From: Flaviflagellibacter deserti | Lineage (GTDB): Bacteria > Pseudomonadota > Alphaproteobacteria > Rhizobiales > Methylopilaceae | Reading direction: 5' to 3' | Length of the DNA stretch: 64,000 bases | NCBI RefSeq assembly: GCF_042652085.1 | Contig: NZ_JBHSJF010000006.1 | Span: forward strand, 248,001 to 312,000 | Shown here: piece after piece, positions 24,536 to 34,016 of the stretch | Position numbering within the stretch: the first letter of the stretch is position 1 | Layout: the number at the start of each line of letters is the position of its first letter | Position numbers and translations under genes: made by a program | The notes under the pieces: model-generated | Database searches by the model: none | What the model was told of the DNA's origin: nothing | Seen by the model: only the letters and a program-made list of their open reading frames with translations

Positions 24536-26857
24536 ATGCCGGGCGCCAACAGTTTCAGCGTACCGCCCAGCGATCAGCCACCGAGCGACATCGATCTCGG
24601 CGCGCTCGGCCGCGCCATATGGGCAAAGAAGGTACTGATCATCGGCCCGACGCTTCTCGTCGCGGCCGCTGCGCTGTTCCTCACCGGCAAGCTCACCCCT
24701 CTCTATAAGTCTGAAGCGAGTCTGCTCATCGAGACGAGTGAAAACGCCTATACGCGGCCGAGCACCGAACAGGCCCAGAACGCGGCCGTCGAGGCCGACG
24801 AGCTTGCGGTGACGAGTCAGGTTCAGCTCCTGATGTCGCGCGATCTGGCTCGTGACGTCGTGCGGGATCTCGGTCTCGCCGACCTTCCGGAATTCAATCC
24901 GGACGGCGGCAGTCCTTCGCCGGTCAACAGGGTGCTGTCATTGTTCGGCGTGATCCGCGATCCCGGCAAGATGAGTACCGAAGAGCGTGTGCTCGATTCC
25001 TATTTCAAGAAGCTCGGCGTCTACGCCGTCGCACGCTCCCGTGTCGTCGTCACGGAGTTCTCGTCGGAGAATCCCGATCTGGCGGCCAAGGTCGCGAACA
25101 CCGTCGCCGAACGCTATCTGCAGATGCAGCAGACCGCGAAGCAGGAGAGCACGCGCCAGGCATCCGCCTGGTTGGCCACGGAAATCGACCAGCTCAGCCG
25201 CCGTGTGTCCGAGGCAGAAGCCAAGGTCGAGGCTTTTCGCGCCAACTCGAATCTCTTCATGGGCGGTGGTGCGAACAATGTCAGTTTGACCAGCCAGCAG
25301 CTCAGCGATCTCTCCGCGGAGATGTCGCGAGTCCGTTCGCAGCAGGCCGATGCCCGCGCCAAGGCGCAGACCATTCGCGATGCGTTGAAGAGCGGCAAGC
25401 CGATGGAATCGCTCGATCTTGCCAATTCCGGCCTGATCGGGCGCCTTGCCGAGCAACGCGTCGCGCTTGCCTCCACGATCGCGCGTGAAAGCCGGACTTA
25501 TCTCCCTGCGCATCCGCGCATGAAGGAACTGAACGCCCAGATCGAATCGCTCGATCAGCAGATGAAGGAAGAAGCCGGTAAGCTCGCCCGTGCCTACGAG
25601 AACGAGGCCGATGTCGCCGCCGCGCGCGTGGCCTCCATCGAATCTGCGGTCGTCGATCAGCGCAAGGTCACCGGCTCGTCCAACGAACAGGAAGTCCAGC
25701 TCCGCGCGCTCGAACGCGATGCCAAGGCTCAGCGGGATCTTCTGGAACAGTTTCTCGCCCGCTACCGCGACGCGGCCGCACGCGAGCGCATCGAAGCGAC
25801 GCCTGCGGATGCCCGCATTATCTCGCGTGCGGCGGCCTCCAACACGCCCTATTACCCAAAGCCCATACCGATCGTGGCGCTGGCTGCAGTCGCCACGTTC
25901 GTACTGCTGAGCATCGCGGTTGCAGTGGCGGAATTCCTGCGCACTCCACCGACGCCGGAAGTCCGCGTGCCCGTTCCCACGCCGGTCGCCGAACCCAGCC
26001 CAGTGGTCGAACCGTCGCGTGCCCGTTGGTCGCTCGGCGGCGCACTCGCGGGCGCGACCGGTCGGTTCCGGCGCAAGGAAGCCGAGCCCGAACCCCCGCC
26101 AGTCGTCATCTCTCGCGTGCCGAATGTCACGGTGCCGAATGTAACCGCGCCGGAAGCGCCATCTGCTTCGGCGGCGACGACGGAACTACCGGTGTTCGGC
26201 CGCCTGCAAACTTCGGCTGCAACGCCGCTTTCGCCTCAGATGGAAGTCGAGGCAGCCGATCTTCGTCTGCTCGGAGATCTGGCGAACCATCTCGCTGCGA
26301 TGCCGAAGGGCGAGGGCGCCCTGAACATCCTCACCGTTGGGGCGACTGGCGGTGTTGACGCCGGCACGATCGCGCTGTCACTGACCCGTTCGCTTGCCGC
26401 AGCCGGCCGGAAGGTCGTGCTGATCGATGCTGCGGACACCGACGTCATCTCGGATACGGTCGCCTCGCCGAGGGCCGGCGGAATTGCCGAACTCGTCAAC
26501 GGCGATGTTTCTTTCGGGGAAGCGATCCAGCGCGATCGCGCCTCGGCCGCGCATATCATCGCTCATGGGGCTTCAGGCGCGCTGACCGTGCCGGCCATCC
26601 AGCGCATCGGCGTCGTCTTCGATGCTCTCGGCCTCACCTATGACTTCGTCGTCGTCCTCGCGCCGTCGCCTGACACCAGCCGTGGCATGATCGAACTCGC
26701 CAAGAAAACCGACGCCGCCATTCTCGTCGCCCCGACAGGCGCGAACGAAGCGACCGCGATGGCGCATACGTCGCTGCTCGCCAGCGGTATCAGCGATGTC
26801 GTCGTGCTGCTCACGCCCGATGCCCCGGCGCGGGCCTCGTCCGTTCTGTCCGCCTGA
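24536..26857 (+). CDS. Wzz/GumC-like chain-length protein fused to a degenerate BY-kinase domain
   Basis: This 773-residue inner-membrane protein has a Wzz domain (first span about 33-52), a long coiled-coil periplasmic part (about 195-410) with a GNVR-like stretch, a second span about 440-460, a Pro-rich linker and a C-terminal P-loop-like domain (about 575-773). In ExoP-type tyrosine autokinases the last domain has a GxGKST Walker A; here it reads GATGGVDAGTIAL, without the lysine, though VVLIDAADTD resembles Walker A'. No Tyr-rich tail is present. The kinase half is therefore probably a structural remnant. It should control chain length and gate the export lipoprotein encoded divergently. 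Confidence 0.9.
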   Translation: MPGANSFSVPPSDQPPSDIDLGALGRAIWAKKVLIIGPTLLVAAAALFLTGKLTPLYKSEASLLIETSENAYTRPSTEQAQNAAVEADELAVTSQVQLLMSRDLARDVVRDLGLADLPEFNPDGGSPSPVNRVLSLFGVIRDPGKMSTEERVLDSYFKKLGVYAVARSRVVVTEFSSENPDLAAKVANTVAERYLQMQQTAKQESTRQASAWLATEIDQLSRRVSEAEAKVEAFRANSNLFMGGGANNVSLTSQQLSDLSAEMSRVRSQQADARAKAQTIRDALKSGKPMESLDLANSGLIGRLAEQRVALASTIARESRTYLPAHPRMKELNAQIESLDQQMKEEAGKLARAYENEADVAAARVASIESAVVDQRKVTGSSNEQEVQLRALERDAKAQRDLLEQFLARYRDAAARERIEATPADARIISRAAASNTPYYPKPIPIVALAAVATFVLLSIAVAVAEFLRTPPTPEVRVPVPTPVAEPSPVVEPSRARWSLGGALAGATGRFRRKEAEPEPPPVVISRVPNVTVPNVTAPEAPSASAATTELPVFGRLQTSAATPLSPQMEVEAADLRLLGDLANHLAAMPKGEGALNILTVGATGGVDAGTIALSLTRSLAAAGRKVVLIDAADTDVISDTVASPRAGGIAELVNGDVSFGEAIQRDRASAAHIIAHGASGALTVPAIQRIGVVFDALGLTYDFVVVLAPSPDTSRGMIELAKKTDAAILVAPTGANEATAMAHTSLLASGISDVVVLLTPDAPARASSVLSA

Positions 26858-26865
26858 GCGGCGCG

Positions 26866-27927
26866 GTGGATCTGCGCACAGGCCTTCTTCGACTGGGATT
26901 GAACGCCATTGATGCGGCGGGTGCGCTCGGGATCACGAGATTGCTTGCGCGTCTCACACGCGGTTCAGGTCTGATCTTCACGCTGCACCACGTGCGCCCA
27001 GCGCGGGAGAAGCGTTTCGATCCCAACGGTATCCTGGAGATCACACCGGAGTTTCTCGACACTGCGATCGTCGCGATGAAAGAGGCCGGCTACGACGTGG
27101 TCACGCTCGGCGACGCCCTTCAGCGTCTTCAGGAGAAAGACCAGCGCCGCTTCGCTGTCTTCACCTTCGACGACGGAGCCCGCGATGTCCGCGATCACGC
27201 ATTGCCCGTCCTGCGGAAGCACGATGCGCCTTGCACCATGTTCATCGCCTCGGGCTTTGCCGATGGCACAGCCGAGCTATGGTGGCTGGTCCTCGAAGAG
27301 ACACTCCGTCGCCGCTCGTCATTGGCCTACGACTTCGGCGGCGGCCCGGAACAGATCGCGCTCGTGAGCGACGCCGAGAAGAATGCCGTGTGGAATCGAA
27401 TCTACTGGCATCTCAGGAGCATCGCGGACGAAAAGACCATGCGCGCGATCATCAGCCGGATGGCACAGGATTCCGGCTTCGACGGCTTGTCGCTAACCCG
27501 CGAAGTCTGCATGGACTGGAGCGAACTGCGCGCGGTCGCGGCCGATCCTCTGGTCGAGATCGGCAATCACACCGTCTCCCATCCGATGCTCGCAAAGGCC
27601 ACCGAACAGGACGTGCGTGATGAACTGACGACCTCGCAACGCCGCATCACGGAAGAACTTGGCGTCACCCCCCGACACCTCGCCTATCCCGTCGGCGACC
27701 CGACCTCGGCTGGCCCGCGCGAGTTTCGTATCGCCAGGGAACTGGGCTTTGCCAGCGGGCTGACCACGCGGAAGGGCGTGCTTTTTCCCGAGCACGGCAC
27801 TTATCCCACGGCGCTGCCGCGCATCTCGCTGAACGGCAATTACCAGGAACGGCGTTATCTCGAACTCTTCGCCTCCGGCCTGCCGTTCGCGCTGCAGAAC
27901 AGGTTCCGCAGGCTCGACGTCGCCTAG
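26866..27927 (+). CDS. Polysaccharide deacetylase (NodB-like)
   Basis: This 353-residue CE4-family enzyme has the FTFDDG motif (Asp102/Asp103 region) and the metal-binding GNHTVSHPML His-x3-His motif near residues 234-238, then HLAYPVGDPTSAGP (motif 3). It removes N- or O-acetyl groups from a glycan. It follows the Wzz-like gene by eight bases, so it is co-transcribed and probably trims the exported polysaccharide. There is no clear signal peptide, so a cytoplasmic or membrane-edge action is possible. GTG is the only start close to the preceding stop. Confidence 0.9.
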   Translation: MDLRTGLLRLGLNAIDAAGALGITRLLARLTRGSGLIFTLHHVRPAREKRFDPNGILEITPEFLDTAIVAMKEAGYDVVTLGDALQRLQEKDQRRFAVFTFDDGARDVRDHALPVLRKHDAPCTMFIASGFADGTAELWWLVLEETLRRRSSLAYDFGGGPEQIALVSDAEKNAVWNRIYWHLRSIADEKTMRAIISRMAQDSGFDGLSLTREVCMDWSELRAVAADPLVEIGNHTVSHPMLAKATEQDVRDELTTSQRRITEELGVTPRHLAYPVGDPTSAGPREFRIARELGFASGLTTRKGVLFPEHGTYPTALPRISLNGNYQERRYLELFASGLPFALQNRFRRLDVA

Positions 27928-28127
27928 TCCGGTCTCGACATCCATTTGATGATGAGTCCGGCCGGGATCACCCAGCCGACGCCCGCCACGACGTAATAGA
28001 CGAACTGCACGATAGCGCCCGCCTGCGCCACACGTCCCTGTGCAACGGCCATGAAGAACAGCGCCCAGCTGAGCACAAGGATGATCATCAGCACGGTGCC
28101 GATGAATTTGCGGGTGCGGATCTGCAC
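27924..28127 (-). CDS. DUF2842 small membrane protein
   Basis: This 67-residue protein has two membrane spans (FIGTVLMIILVLSWALFFMA and QFVYYVVAGVGWVIPAGLII) and ends IKWMSRPD, the typical DUF2842 tail of alphaproteobacteria. The gene is convergent with the deacetylase (four-base overlap of ends) and divergent from the heme A synthase gene, a usual neighbour. Function is unknown. Confidence 0.85.
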   Translation of the reverse strand: MQIRTRKFIGTVLMIILVLSWALFFMAVAQGRVAQAGAIVQFVYYVVAGVGWVIPAGLIIKWMSRPD

Positions 28128-28219
28128 GATTACTCCAAATGGCGCGGGGCGACAGGTCGCGTTGCGGTCGAAAGGCGAGGGACCTATCTCTCCGGCGAAC
28201 TCTCAAGGAATGCAAGCTC

Positions 28220-29269
28220 ATGGCGGCCGCCGCCAAATCCATGCGACCCGTCCGCGTCTGGCTCTACATCGTCGCTGCCATGGTCGCAGTGATGGTAATG
28301 GTCGGCGGTGCGACGCGCCTTACCGAATCGGGCCTCTCGATCACCGAGTGGAAGCCGGTCACCGGTGCGTTGCCTCCGCTGTCGAACGAGGCGTGGGAGG
28401 CGGAGTTCGCGAAATATCGCGAGATTCCGCAGTACCAGCGGGTCAACAGAGGCATGAGCCTCGATGAGTTCAAGACGATCTTCTGGTGGGAGTGGAGCCA
28501 TCGGCTACTCGGCCGCGTCATCGGCTTCGTCTTCCTCCTGCCGCTCGTCTTCTTCTGGTGGCGCGGATACCTGAACCGGACGCTCGCGCCGCGCCTCACT
28601 CTGCTGTTCGTGCTCGGTGGCTTTCAGGGCGCAATCGGCTGGTGGATGGTCGCCTCCGGTCTGGCGGGACGCGTGTCCGTCGCGCCCTATCGGCTCGCGG
28701 TCCACCTGACCTTCGCATTTCTTCTGTTCGCGGCCCTGATCTGGATTGCGGGCAGCCTACGGGAGCATGCGACGAGATCCGTCCCGCGCTCGGTCCGCAC
28801 CGGTGCCTGGATCGTTCTCGTCATCGCTTTCGTCCAGGTGTTCCTCGGCGCCATCGTCGCCGGGCTCGATGCGGGGCTGACCTACAATTCGTGGCCCCTG
28901 ATGGATGGCCGTTTCATCCCGCCGGTCGACGGCCTGCTGTTCATGGATCCGGTGTGGCGCAATCTGTTCGAGAACACGATGACGGCCCAGTTCATGCACC
29001 GCATGACGGCCTATCTCCTGTTCGCCGTCGCCGCGTTCCATGCATTCCAGGCGCGGGGCACCGAAGCGGAGAAGTCGGCGAAAGTCCTGTTCGGCATGGT
29101 GCTTGGCCAGGCAGTGCTCGGCATCTGGACCTTGCTCGAGGTTGTGCCGATTTCGCTCGCGCTCGCCCATCAGTTCGGAGCGCTGGCCGTTATCGGCCAT
29201 GCGGTGGCGAACGTGCAGCGTCTGACGTCTGCGGAAACCCGCTCCGAGCCGCTTCCCGCGCCCGCCTGA
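28220..29269 (+). CDS. ctaA: Heme A synthase (COX15/CtaA family)
   Basis: This 349-residue eight-span inner-membrane protein converts heme O to heme A for cytochrome oxidase. Diagnostic segments are VGGATRLTESGLSITEWKPV, FWWEWSHRLLGRVIGF (first His pair), GAIVAGLDAGLTYNSWPLMD and FMHRMTAYLLF with AHQFGALAV (later heme-binding His residues). Length and order match type-2 (alphaproteobacterial) COX15. Start at 28220 follows AAGGA; an open frame upstream of it is not conserved-looking. No other cox genes are in the window. Confidence 0.95.
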   Translation: MAAAAKSMRPVRVWLYIVAAMVAVMVMVGGATRLTESGLSITEWKPVTGALPPLSNEAWEAEFAKYREIPQYQRVNRGMSLDEFKTIFWWEWSHRLLGRVIGFVFLLPLVFFWWRGYLNRTLAPRLTLLFVLGGFQGAIGWWMVASGLAGRVSVAPYRLAVHLTFAFLLFAALIWIAGSLREHATRSVPRSVRTGAWIVLVIAFVQVFLGAIVAGLDAGLTYNSWPLMDGRFIPPVDGLLFMDPVWRNLFENTMTAQFMHRMTAYLLFAVAAFHAFQARGTEAEKSAKVLFGMVLGQAVLGIWTLLEVVPISLALAHQFGALAVIGHAVANVQRLTSAETRSEPLPAPA

Positions 29270-29324
29270 CGGAACCCACCCTCGGAGGGGAGTGTTCATC
29301 CCGTACAAGCGGGAGGACCATCAG

Positions 29325-29708
29325 ATGGATTCTGATACCCAGACCAAGATTCGCGCGGCCGGAAACCCGCTCATCGCGAGTGACCGCGTGCAGGGCTCGA
29401 CCATTCGCAGGCCGGACGGCGAGAAGATCGGCAAGATCGAGCGGCTGATGATCGACAAGATCAGCGGCAAGGTCGCCTATGCCGTGATGAGCTTCGGCGG
29501 CCTGCTCGGCGTGGGCGAGCGCTATTACACGATGCCGTGGACCAAGCTCGACTACGATCCGAACCTCAATGCCTATGTGCTGGACATCACGAAGGGCCAG
29601 CTACAGGGCGCGCCGGTGCTGAATTCCGAAGGTGAAAGCGGACCGGACCGCAACGCGGAGCGTGCGCTCCACGAACACTACGACACCGATCCCTATTGGC
29701 GGATCTGA
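29325..29708 (+). CDS. PRC-barrel domain protein
   Basis: This 127-residue cytosolic protein has a single PRC-barrel domain at about 15-95 (NPLIASDRVQGSTIRRPDGE, IGKIERLMIDKISGKVAYAV, TMPWTKLDYDPNLNAYVLDI). Such stand-alone proteins are frequent in Hyphomicrobiales and often stress-related. The tail is acidic and ends YDTDPYWRI. Start is fixed by GGGAGGA upstream. A strong hairpin follows the stop. Confidence 0.88.
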   Translation: MDSDTQTKIRAAGNPLIASDRVQGSTIRRPDGEKIGKIERLMIDKISGKVAYAVMSFGGLLGVGERYYTMPWTKLDYDPNLNAYVLDITKGQLQGAPVLNSEGESGPDRNAERALHEHYDTDPYWRI

Positions 29709-29725
29709 CGGGGCTCACGAATCGA

Positions 29726-29749
29726 AAACGGCGCCGGAAGGCGCCGTTT
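29726..29749. terminator. Terminator hairpin between convergent genes
   Basis: AAACGGCGCC-GGAA-GGCGCCGTTT is a perfect 10-bp stem with a GGAA loop. It has A on one side and T on the other, so it can act for both the PRC-barrel gene and the small minus-strand gene. Confidence 0.8.
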
Positions 29750-29769
29750 GCGTCTGGATGCGAGACCGC

Positions 29770-29946
29770 TCAGGCAGCCTGCTGCATCGGCTCGGAAACA
29801 GCCGCGTCCAGTTCGGCGCGGAGGGCTGCGATACCGGCTTCGAGCGAACGGCGACGCTTGAAGTAAAGATGACCGCAAAGCGCGGCCCAGCCCGCGACCG
29901 TAAGAACGAAAAACGCGATCGAAAGATGAAGAGGCAACAGATCCAC
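29770..29946 (-). CDS. Small single-span membrane protein
   Basis: A GTG-started frame of 58 codons follows an excellent GGAAGGAA ribosome site. The protein has one hydrophobic span (SIAFFVLTVAGWAALCGHLY), a basic stop-transfer KRRRS and a helical acidic tail (AALRAELDAAV). This topology recalls CcmD-like small proteins, but no cytochrome-maturation genes are near, so I do not assign it. It ends next to the bidirectional terminator at 29726-29749. Confidence 0.65.
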   Translation of the reverse strand: MDLLPLHLSIAFFVLTVAGWAALCGHLYFKRRRSLEAGIAALRAELDAAVSEPMQQAA

Positions 29947-30080
29947 GTTTCGTTCCTTCCCCTGCGGCGACTAATACGAGGTCGACAAGCAACACCTACA
30001 CACCCAACCTTTAACGCCGAGTATCGCGTTTGGTTGCCGACGATTAGTCGCCGGCCACGCACAGAGCGTTCGAAGCTGCA

Positions 30081-31118
30081 TCAGACCAAGACGTCCGATG
30101 CCCGGATCCGGGCGGGCTGTTCGAGCCATTCCGGAACGGGGAGGCCCTTTTCGCGCAGGAAGGACGGTTCGAAAAGCTTAGATTGATACCGGGTACCATA
30201 ATCGCAGAGCACTGTTGCAATCGTGCTACCCCGCCCGAGCTCGCGCGCAAGTCGTACCGCGCCTGCGACATTGATGCCGGACGAACCGCCAAGGCACAGG
30301 CCTTCGTGCTCCAGGAGATCGAACACGATCTTCACCGCCTCGGCGTCGTCAATGCGATAGGCAAGGTCGATCGGTGCTCCGACGAGGTTCTCGGTGATGC
30401 GGCCCTGGCCGATCCCTTCGGTGATGGACGATCCCTCGGCCTTCAGCTCGCCGGAGGTGTAATAGGAATAGAGCGCGGCCCCGTGCGGATCGGCCAGCGC
30501 GATCTTGATGCTCGGATTGTGCTTCTTCAGCGCGATGCCGACGCCCGCCAGCGTTCCGCCGGTCCCGACCGCGGCGACGAAGCCGTCGATCCTGCCGCCG
30601 GTCTGCTCCCAGATCTCCGGACCGGTCGTCTCGATATGCGCCTGCCGGTTGGCGACATTGTCGAACTGGTTGGCCCAGACGGCACCGTTCGGCTCGGTCG
30701 TTGCGAGTTTCTCCGCGAGGCGACCCGAGACCTTCACGTAATTGTTCGGGTTGGAATAGGGCACGGCCGGCACCTCGACGAGCTCAGCGCCCGCCAGCCG
30801 CAGCATGTCCTTCTTCTCCTGGCTCTGGGTATCAGGGATGACGATGACCGTCCTGAGACCCAGCGCGTTGCCGACGAGCGCCAGGCCGATGCCGGTATTG
30901 CCAGCCGTGCCTTCCACCACGGTGCCGCCGGGTTTCAGCGTGCCCCGCGCCATCGCATCCTTGATGATGAAGAGAGCCGCCCGGTCCTTCACCGACTGGC
31001 CTGGATTCATGAACTCGGCCTTACCGAGGATTTCGCACCCCGTCTCGTCGGAGAGGCGGTTGAGCCGGATGAGCGGCGTATTGCCGATGGTGTCGAGAAG
31101 ATTGGCGCGAATTGTCAT
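30081..31118 (-). CDS. cysK: Cysteine synthase (O-acetylserine sulfhydrylase)
   Basis: This 345-residue PLP enzyme makes cysteine from O-acetylserine and sulfide. The PLP lysine is Lys44 in MNPGQSVKDRA. The substrate loop reads EGTAGNTGIGLA, the phosphate-binding loop is VGTGGTLAGVG, and GGSSGINVAGA is near the C-terminus. Start at 31118 fits the family; a longer frame adds 15 atypical residues. It is a single gene with no sulfur genes around it. Cystathionine beta-synthase is less likely because no CBS or heme domain is present. Confidence 0.92.
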   Translation of the reverse strand: MTIRANLLDTIGNTPLIRLNRLSDETGCEILGKAEFMNPGQSVKDRAALFIIKDAMARGTLKPGGTVVEGTAGNTGIGLALVGNALGLRTVIVIPDTQSQEKKDMLRLAGAELVEVPAVPYSNPNNYVKVSGRLAEKLATTEPNGAVWANQFDNVANRQAHIETTGPEIWEQTGGRIDGFVAAVGTGGTLAGVGIALKKHNPSIKIALADPHGAALYSYYTSGELKAEGSSITEGIGQGRITENLVGAPIDLAYRIDDAEAVKIVFDLLEHEGLCLGGSSGINVAGAVRLARELGRGSTIATVLCDYGTRYQSKLFEPSFLREKGLPVPEWLEQPARIRASDVLV

Positions 31119-31387
31119 ATGGGGGCTGTGAATTGGCGGGTTATGCGAAGCCGCACCGTACAAGCCGCGAGGACAGCGAACAAGTGACAGTTCGGGCCTG
31201 TTGCCGCGGGCGAAAGAAAGAGCAGACAGGATGATCGGGCCGGGGCATCAAGCGGAGGCCCGATAAAGATCCCATATATCGGAGCGAGTTAAGTCACGGC
31301 CATGTAAAGAAGCAAGTTTATTGGAATCGTTCTTGAATAGGGGAGGTTGGCGGAGCTAGCATCGACAAAATGCCATGGAGGACGCCG

Positions 31388-31849
31388 ATGCCTTATGCGC
31401 TGAACGTCAACGGAAAATCCTACTCGGTCGATGTTGACGGTGACATTCCCCTGCTCTGGGTGGTGCGCGACGTCATCGGACTCACCGGCACCAAATTCGG
31501 TTGCGGCATCGCGATGTGCGGCGCCTGCACCGTTCATCTGAGCGGCCAGGCCGTTCGTTCTTGCATCACTCCCGTCGAAGATGCGGCCAACTTCGATATC
31601 ACCACAATCGAGGCTCTCGGCGACGCCGAGCTCGGTGCCCGCGTCCAGAAAGCCTGGCTCGAGGAGGAAGTCGTCCAGTGCGGCTATTGCCAGTCGGGCC
31701 AGATCATGTCCGCGGCAGCCTTGCTGGCGTTGAACTCGAAGCCGACGGACGAAGACATCGATTCCGTGATGGCGGGGAATATCTGCCGCTGCGGCACCTA
31801 TCCGCGCATTCGCTCCGCCATCAAGCTCGCGTCCAGCAGGGAGGGCTGA
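31388..31849 (+). CDS. 2Fe-2S subunit of a molybdenum hydroxylase (IorA-like)
   Basis: This 153-residue xanthine-dehydrogenase-family small subunit carries a plant-type [2Fe-2S] cluster (Cys39, 44, 47 and 59 in CGIAMCGACTVHLSGQAVRSC-like spacing) and a second cluster (CGYCQSGQIM and NICRCGTYPRI). It passes electrons from the Mo site of the next gene product to an acceptor. It resembles IorA of isoquinoline 1-oxidoreductase and aldehyde dehydrogenase small subunits. Start follows GGAGGACG and is two codons from the alternative. It is first of a three-gene operon. Confidence 0.92.
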   Translation: MPYALNVNGKSYSVDVDGDIPLLWVVRDVIGLTGTKFGCGIAMCGACTVHLSGQAVRSCITPVEDAANFDITTIEALGDAELGARVQKAWLEEEVVQCGYCQSGQIMSAAALLALNSKPTDEDIDSVMAGNICRCGTYPRIRSAIKLASSREG

Positions 31850-31851
31850 TC

Positions 31852-34014
31852 ATGGGCATCGTCCAGACCGCACTCTCCGGCGAAATCTCCCGTCGTTCCT
31901 TCCTGATCTCGGCGACGCTCGCCGGCGGCAGCCTTCTGATCGGCTCCCGGATCATCCAGCCGGCCGCGGCTCAGAGCCAGGACAGTTTCGCGCCGAACCC
32001 ATTCATCCGCATTCCACCCTCTGGAAAGATCGAAGTCGTGGTTCCATCCGCCGAGATGGGGCAGGGCGTCTATACCGGCATCGCGACGCTCGTGGCCGAG
32101 GAGCTGGAAGTTCCGCTCGACCAGGTTCAGGTCGTCGCCGCGCCGGCCGATCCCTTGCGCTATGCGCATCCCGTTCTGGGCGACCAGCTCACCGGCGGCT
32201 CCGTCACCATCCGTGGCTTCTGGGAGCCGATGCGGCGCGCCGGAGCGACGGCGCGGACCATGCTGGTATCGGCCGCTGCCCGTGAATGGAGCGTTCCAGA
32301 GGCCTCCTGCCGCGCCGAGTCCGGCAATGTGGTGCATGCCGAAAGCGGTAGGCGGCTCGCCTATGGGGCGCTTGCCGCGAAGGCTGCCGGGCTGCCGGTG
32401 CCGGAAAATGTGGCGCTCAAGCCCGCGTCGGAGTTCAAGCTCATCGGCAAGGACGTGCCGCGCGTCGACACGCCCGCCAAGGTCAATGGCACCGCCAAAT
32501 TCGGTCTCGACGCGCATCCGGCCGGCGTGAAGTTCGCGGCGATCGCGATCTCGCCGGCCTTCGGCGGGACGCTGAAGGACGTCGACGACAGCGAGGCCCT
32601 GCGCATCAAAGGCGTACGCCAGATCGTGAAGCTGAGCGATGCCGTGGCGGTTGTCGCCGATCATACGGGCGCGGCCCGCAAGGGCTTAGCCGCGCTCAAG
32701 ATCACCTGGGATCCGGGACCGAACGGCGACCTCAACAGCGAGGAACTCGAGCGGCGGATCGAAGCGGCGGTGGCCGGCGAGGCCGTGGTCGCCCACAACA
32801 GCGGCGATGTCACCGCCGCCGAGGCGACCGGCGCCAAGGGCTTCGACGTCGTCTATCGCATGCCGATCCTCGCCCACACGACGATGGAGCCGATGAACTG
32901 CACGGTTCATGCCCGGCCGGATTCCTGCGACGTCTGGGTCGGCACGCAGGCGGCGGGCCGCGCGCGGAAAACCGCCGCGGAGGTGCTTGGTCTGCCGGTC
33001 GAGAAGGTCATGGTTCACAACCATCTCATAGGCGGTGGTTTCGGCCGCCGTCTCGATATCGACGGCATCACCATGGCGACGCGGGTGGCGCAGCATGTTC
33101 AGGGGCCGGTTCAGGTGGTCTGGAGCCGCGAGGAGGACATCCGCCACGACAGCTACCGCTATCTCAATCTCAGCCGCCTCAGCGTGAAGCTCGGCGCGGA
33201 CGGAATGCCGGTGTCGTGGCGGCACCGCATCGTCGGGCCGGCCATCATGGCGCGGTTCCTGCCGATCTTCTTCAAAGACGGCGTCGACTTTGACATCACT
33301 GGCGGCGCCGAGAGCCCATACGCCATCGCCAACAAACGCGTCGAATATGTGCGCCACGAGGCGCCCGAGGGCATGCTGACAGGTAATTGGCGTGGCGTCG
33401 GTCCCAATCGCAATGCGCCAGCCATCGAGGGCGGCATCGATGAGGCCGCGCATCTCGCTGGCCGCGATCCCGTCGACTATCGCCGCCAGCTCCTCGCGGG
33501 AAATCCGCGCCTGCTGGCGGTGCTCAACCTCGCCGCAGAGCGCGCCGGATGGGGAACGCCGCTCGATCGCGGCCGGGCGCTTGGCGTTGCCGTGTTGCCG
33601 GATTTCGGCAGCTTCGCGGCGCTCGTCGCCCAGATCCATGTCGATAGGAACGGCGCTCTGAAGGTCGAGCGCCTGGTCTGCGCCGCCGATTGCGGTATCG
33701 CGATCAATCCGACGGTGCTCGAACAGCAGATCGAAAGCGGGCTCATCTATGGGCTCAGCGCCGTTCTGTACGGCCGCCTCACGATGAAAAACGGAGCCAT
33801 CGTCGAGGGCAATTTCGATGACTCGCCGGTGCTGCGCATCAACGAATGCCCGCCGATCGAGGTCCATCTCGTGCCGAGCACGGAATCGCCTGGAGGTGTC
33901 GGCGAGCTCGGCACGCCGCTGGTCGCGCCGGCGCTGGCGAACGCGATCTTCGCCGCCACCGGCAAGCGGCTCCGCGATCTGCCGATAGACGGCAGCGCGC
34001 TGAGGGGAGCCTGA
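31852..34014 (+). CDS. Molybdopterin-binding subunit of a molybdenum hydroxylase (IorB-like)
   Basis: This 720-residue protein starts with a twin-arginine signal (ISRRSFLISATLAGGSLLIG, cleavage about AAA-QSQ), so the complex is periplasmic or membrane-attached. Mo-cofactor segments include SAEMGQGVYTGIATLVAEEL, VHNHLIGGGFGRRLDID, LTGNWRGVGPNRNAPAIEGG and the C-terminal GGVGELGTPLVAPALANAI with the catalytic Glu. There is no FAD subunit, which is typical of the isoquinoline-oxidoreductase/aldehyde-dehydrogenase group, where a cytochrome c takes the electrons. The substrate (N-heterocycle or aldehyde) is not determined. It lies two bases after the Fe-S gene. Confidence 0.92.
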   Translation: MGIVQTALSGEISRRSFLISATLAGGSLLIGSRIIQPAAAQSQDSFAPNPFIRIPPSGKIEVVVPSAEMGQGVYTGIATLVAEELEVPLDQVQVVAAPADPLRYAHPVLGDQLTGGSVTIRGFWEPMRRAGATARTMLVSAAAREWSVPEASCRAESGNVVHAESGRRLAYGALAAKAAGLPVPENVALKPASEFKLIGKDVPRVDTPAKVNGTAKFGLDAHPAGVKFAAIAISPAFGGTLKDVDDSEALRIKGVRQIVKLSDAVAVVADHTGAARKGLAALKITWDPGPNGDLNSEELERRIEAAVAGEAVVAHNSGDVTAAEATGAKGFDVVYRMPILAHTTMEPMNCTVHARPDSCDVWVGTQAAGRARKTAAEVLGLPVEKVMVHNHLIGGGFGRRLDIDGITMATRVAQHVQGPVQVVWSREEDIRHDSYRYLNLSRLSVKLGADGMPVSWRHRIVGPAIMARFLPIFFKDGVDFDITGGAESPYAIANKRVEYVRHEAPEGMLTGNWRGVGPNRNAPAIEGGIDEAAHLAGRDPVDYRRQLLAGNPRLLAVLNLAAERAGWGTPLDRGRALGVAVLPDFGSFAALVAQIHVDRNGALKVERLVCAADCGIAINPTVLEQQIESGLIYGLSAVLYGRLTMKNGAIVEGNFDDSPVLRINECPPIEVHLVPSTESPGGVGELGTPLVAPALANAIFAATGKRLRDLPIDGSALRGA

Positions 34015-34016
34015 CC

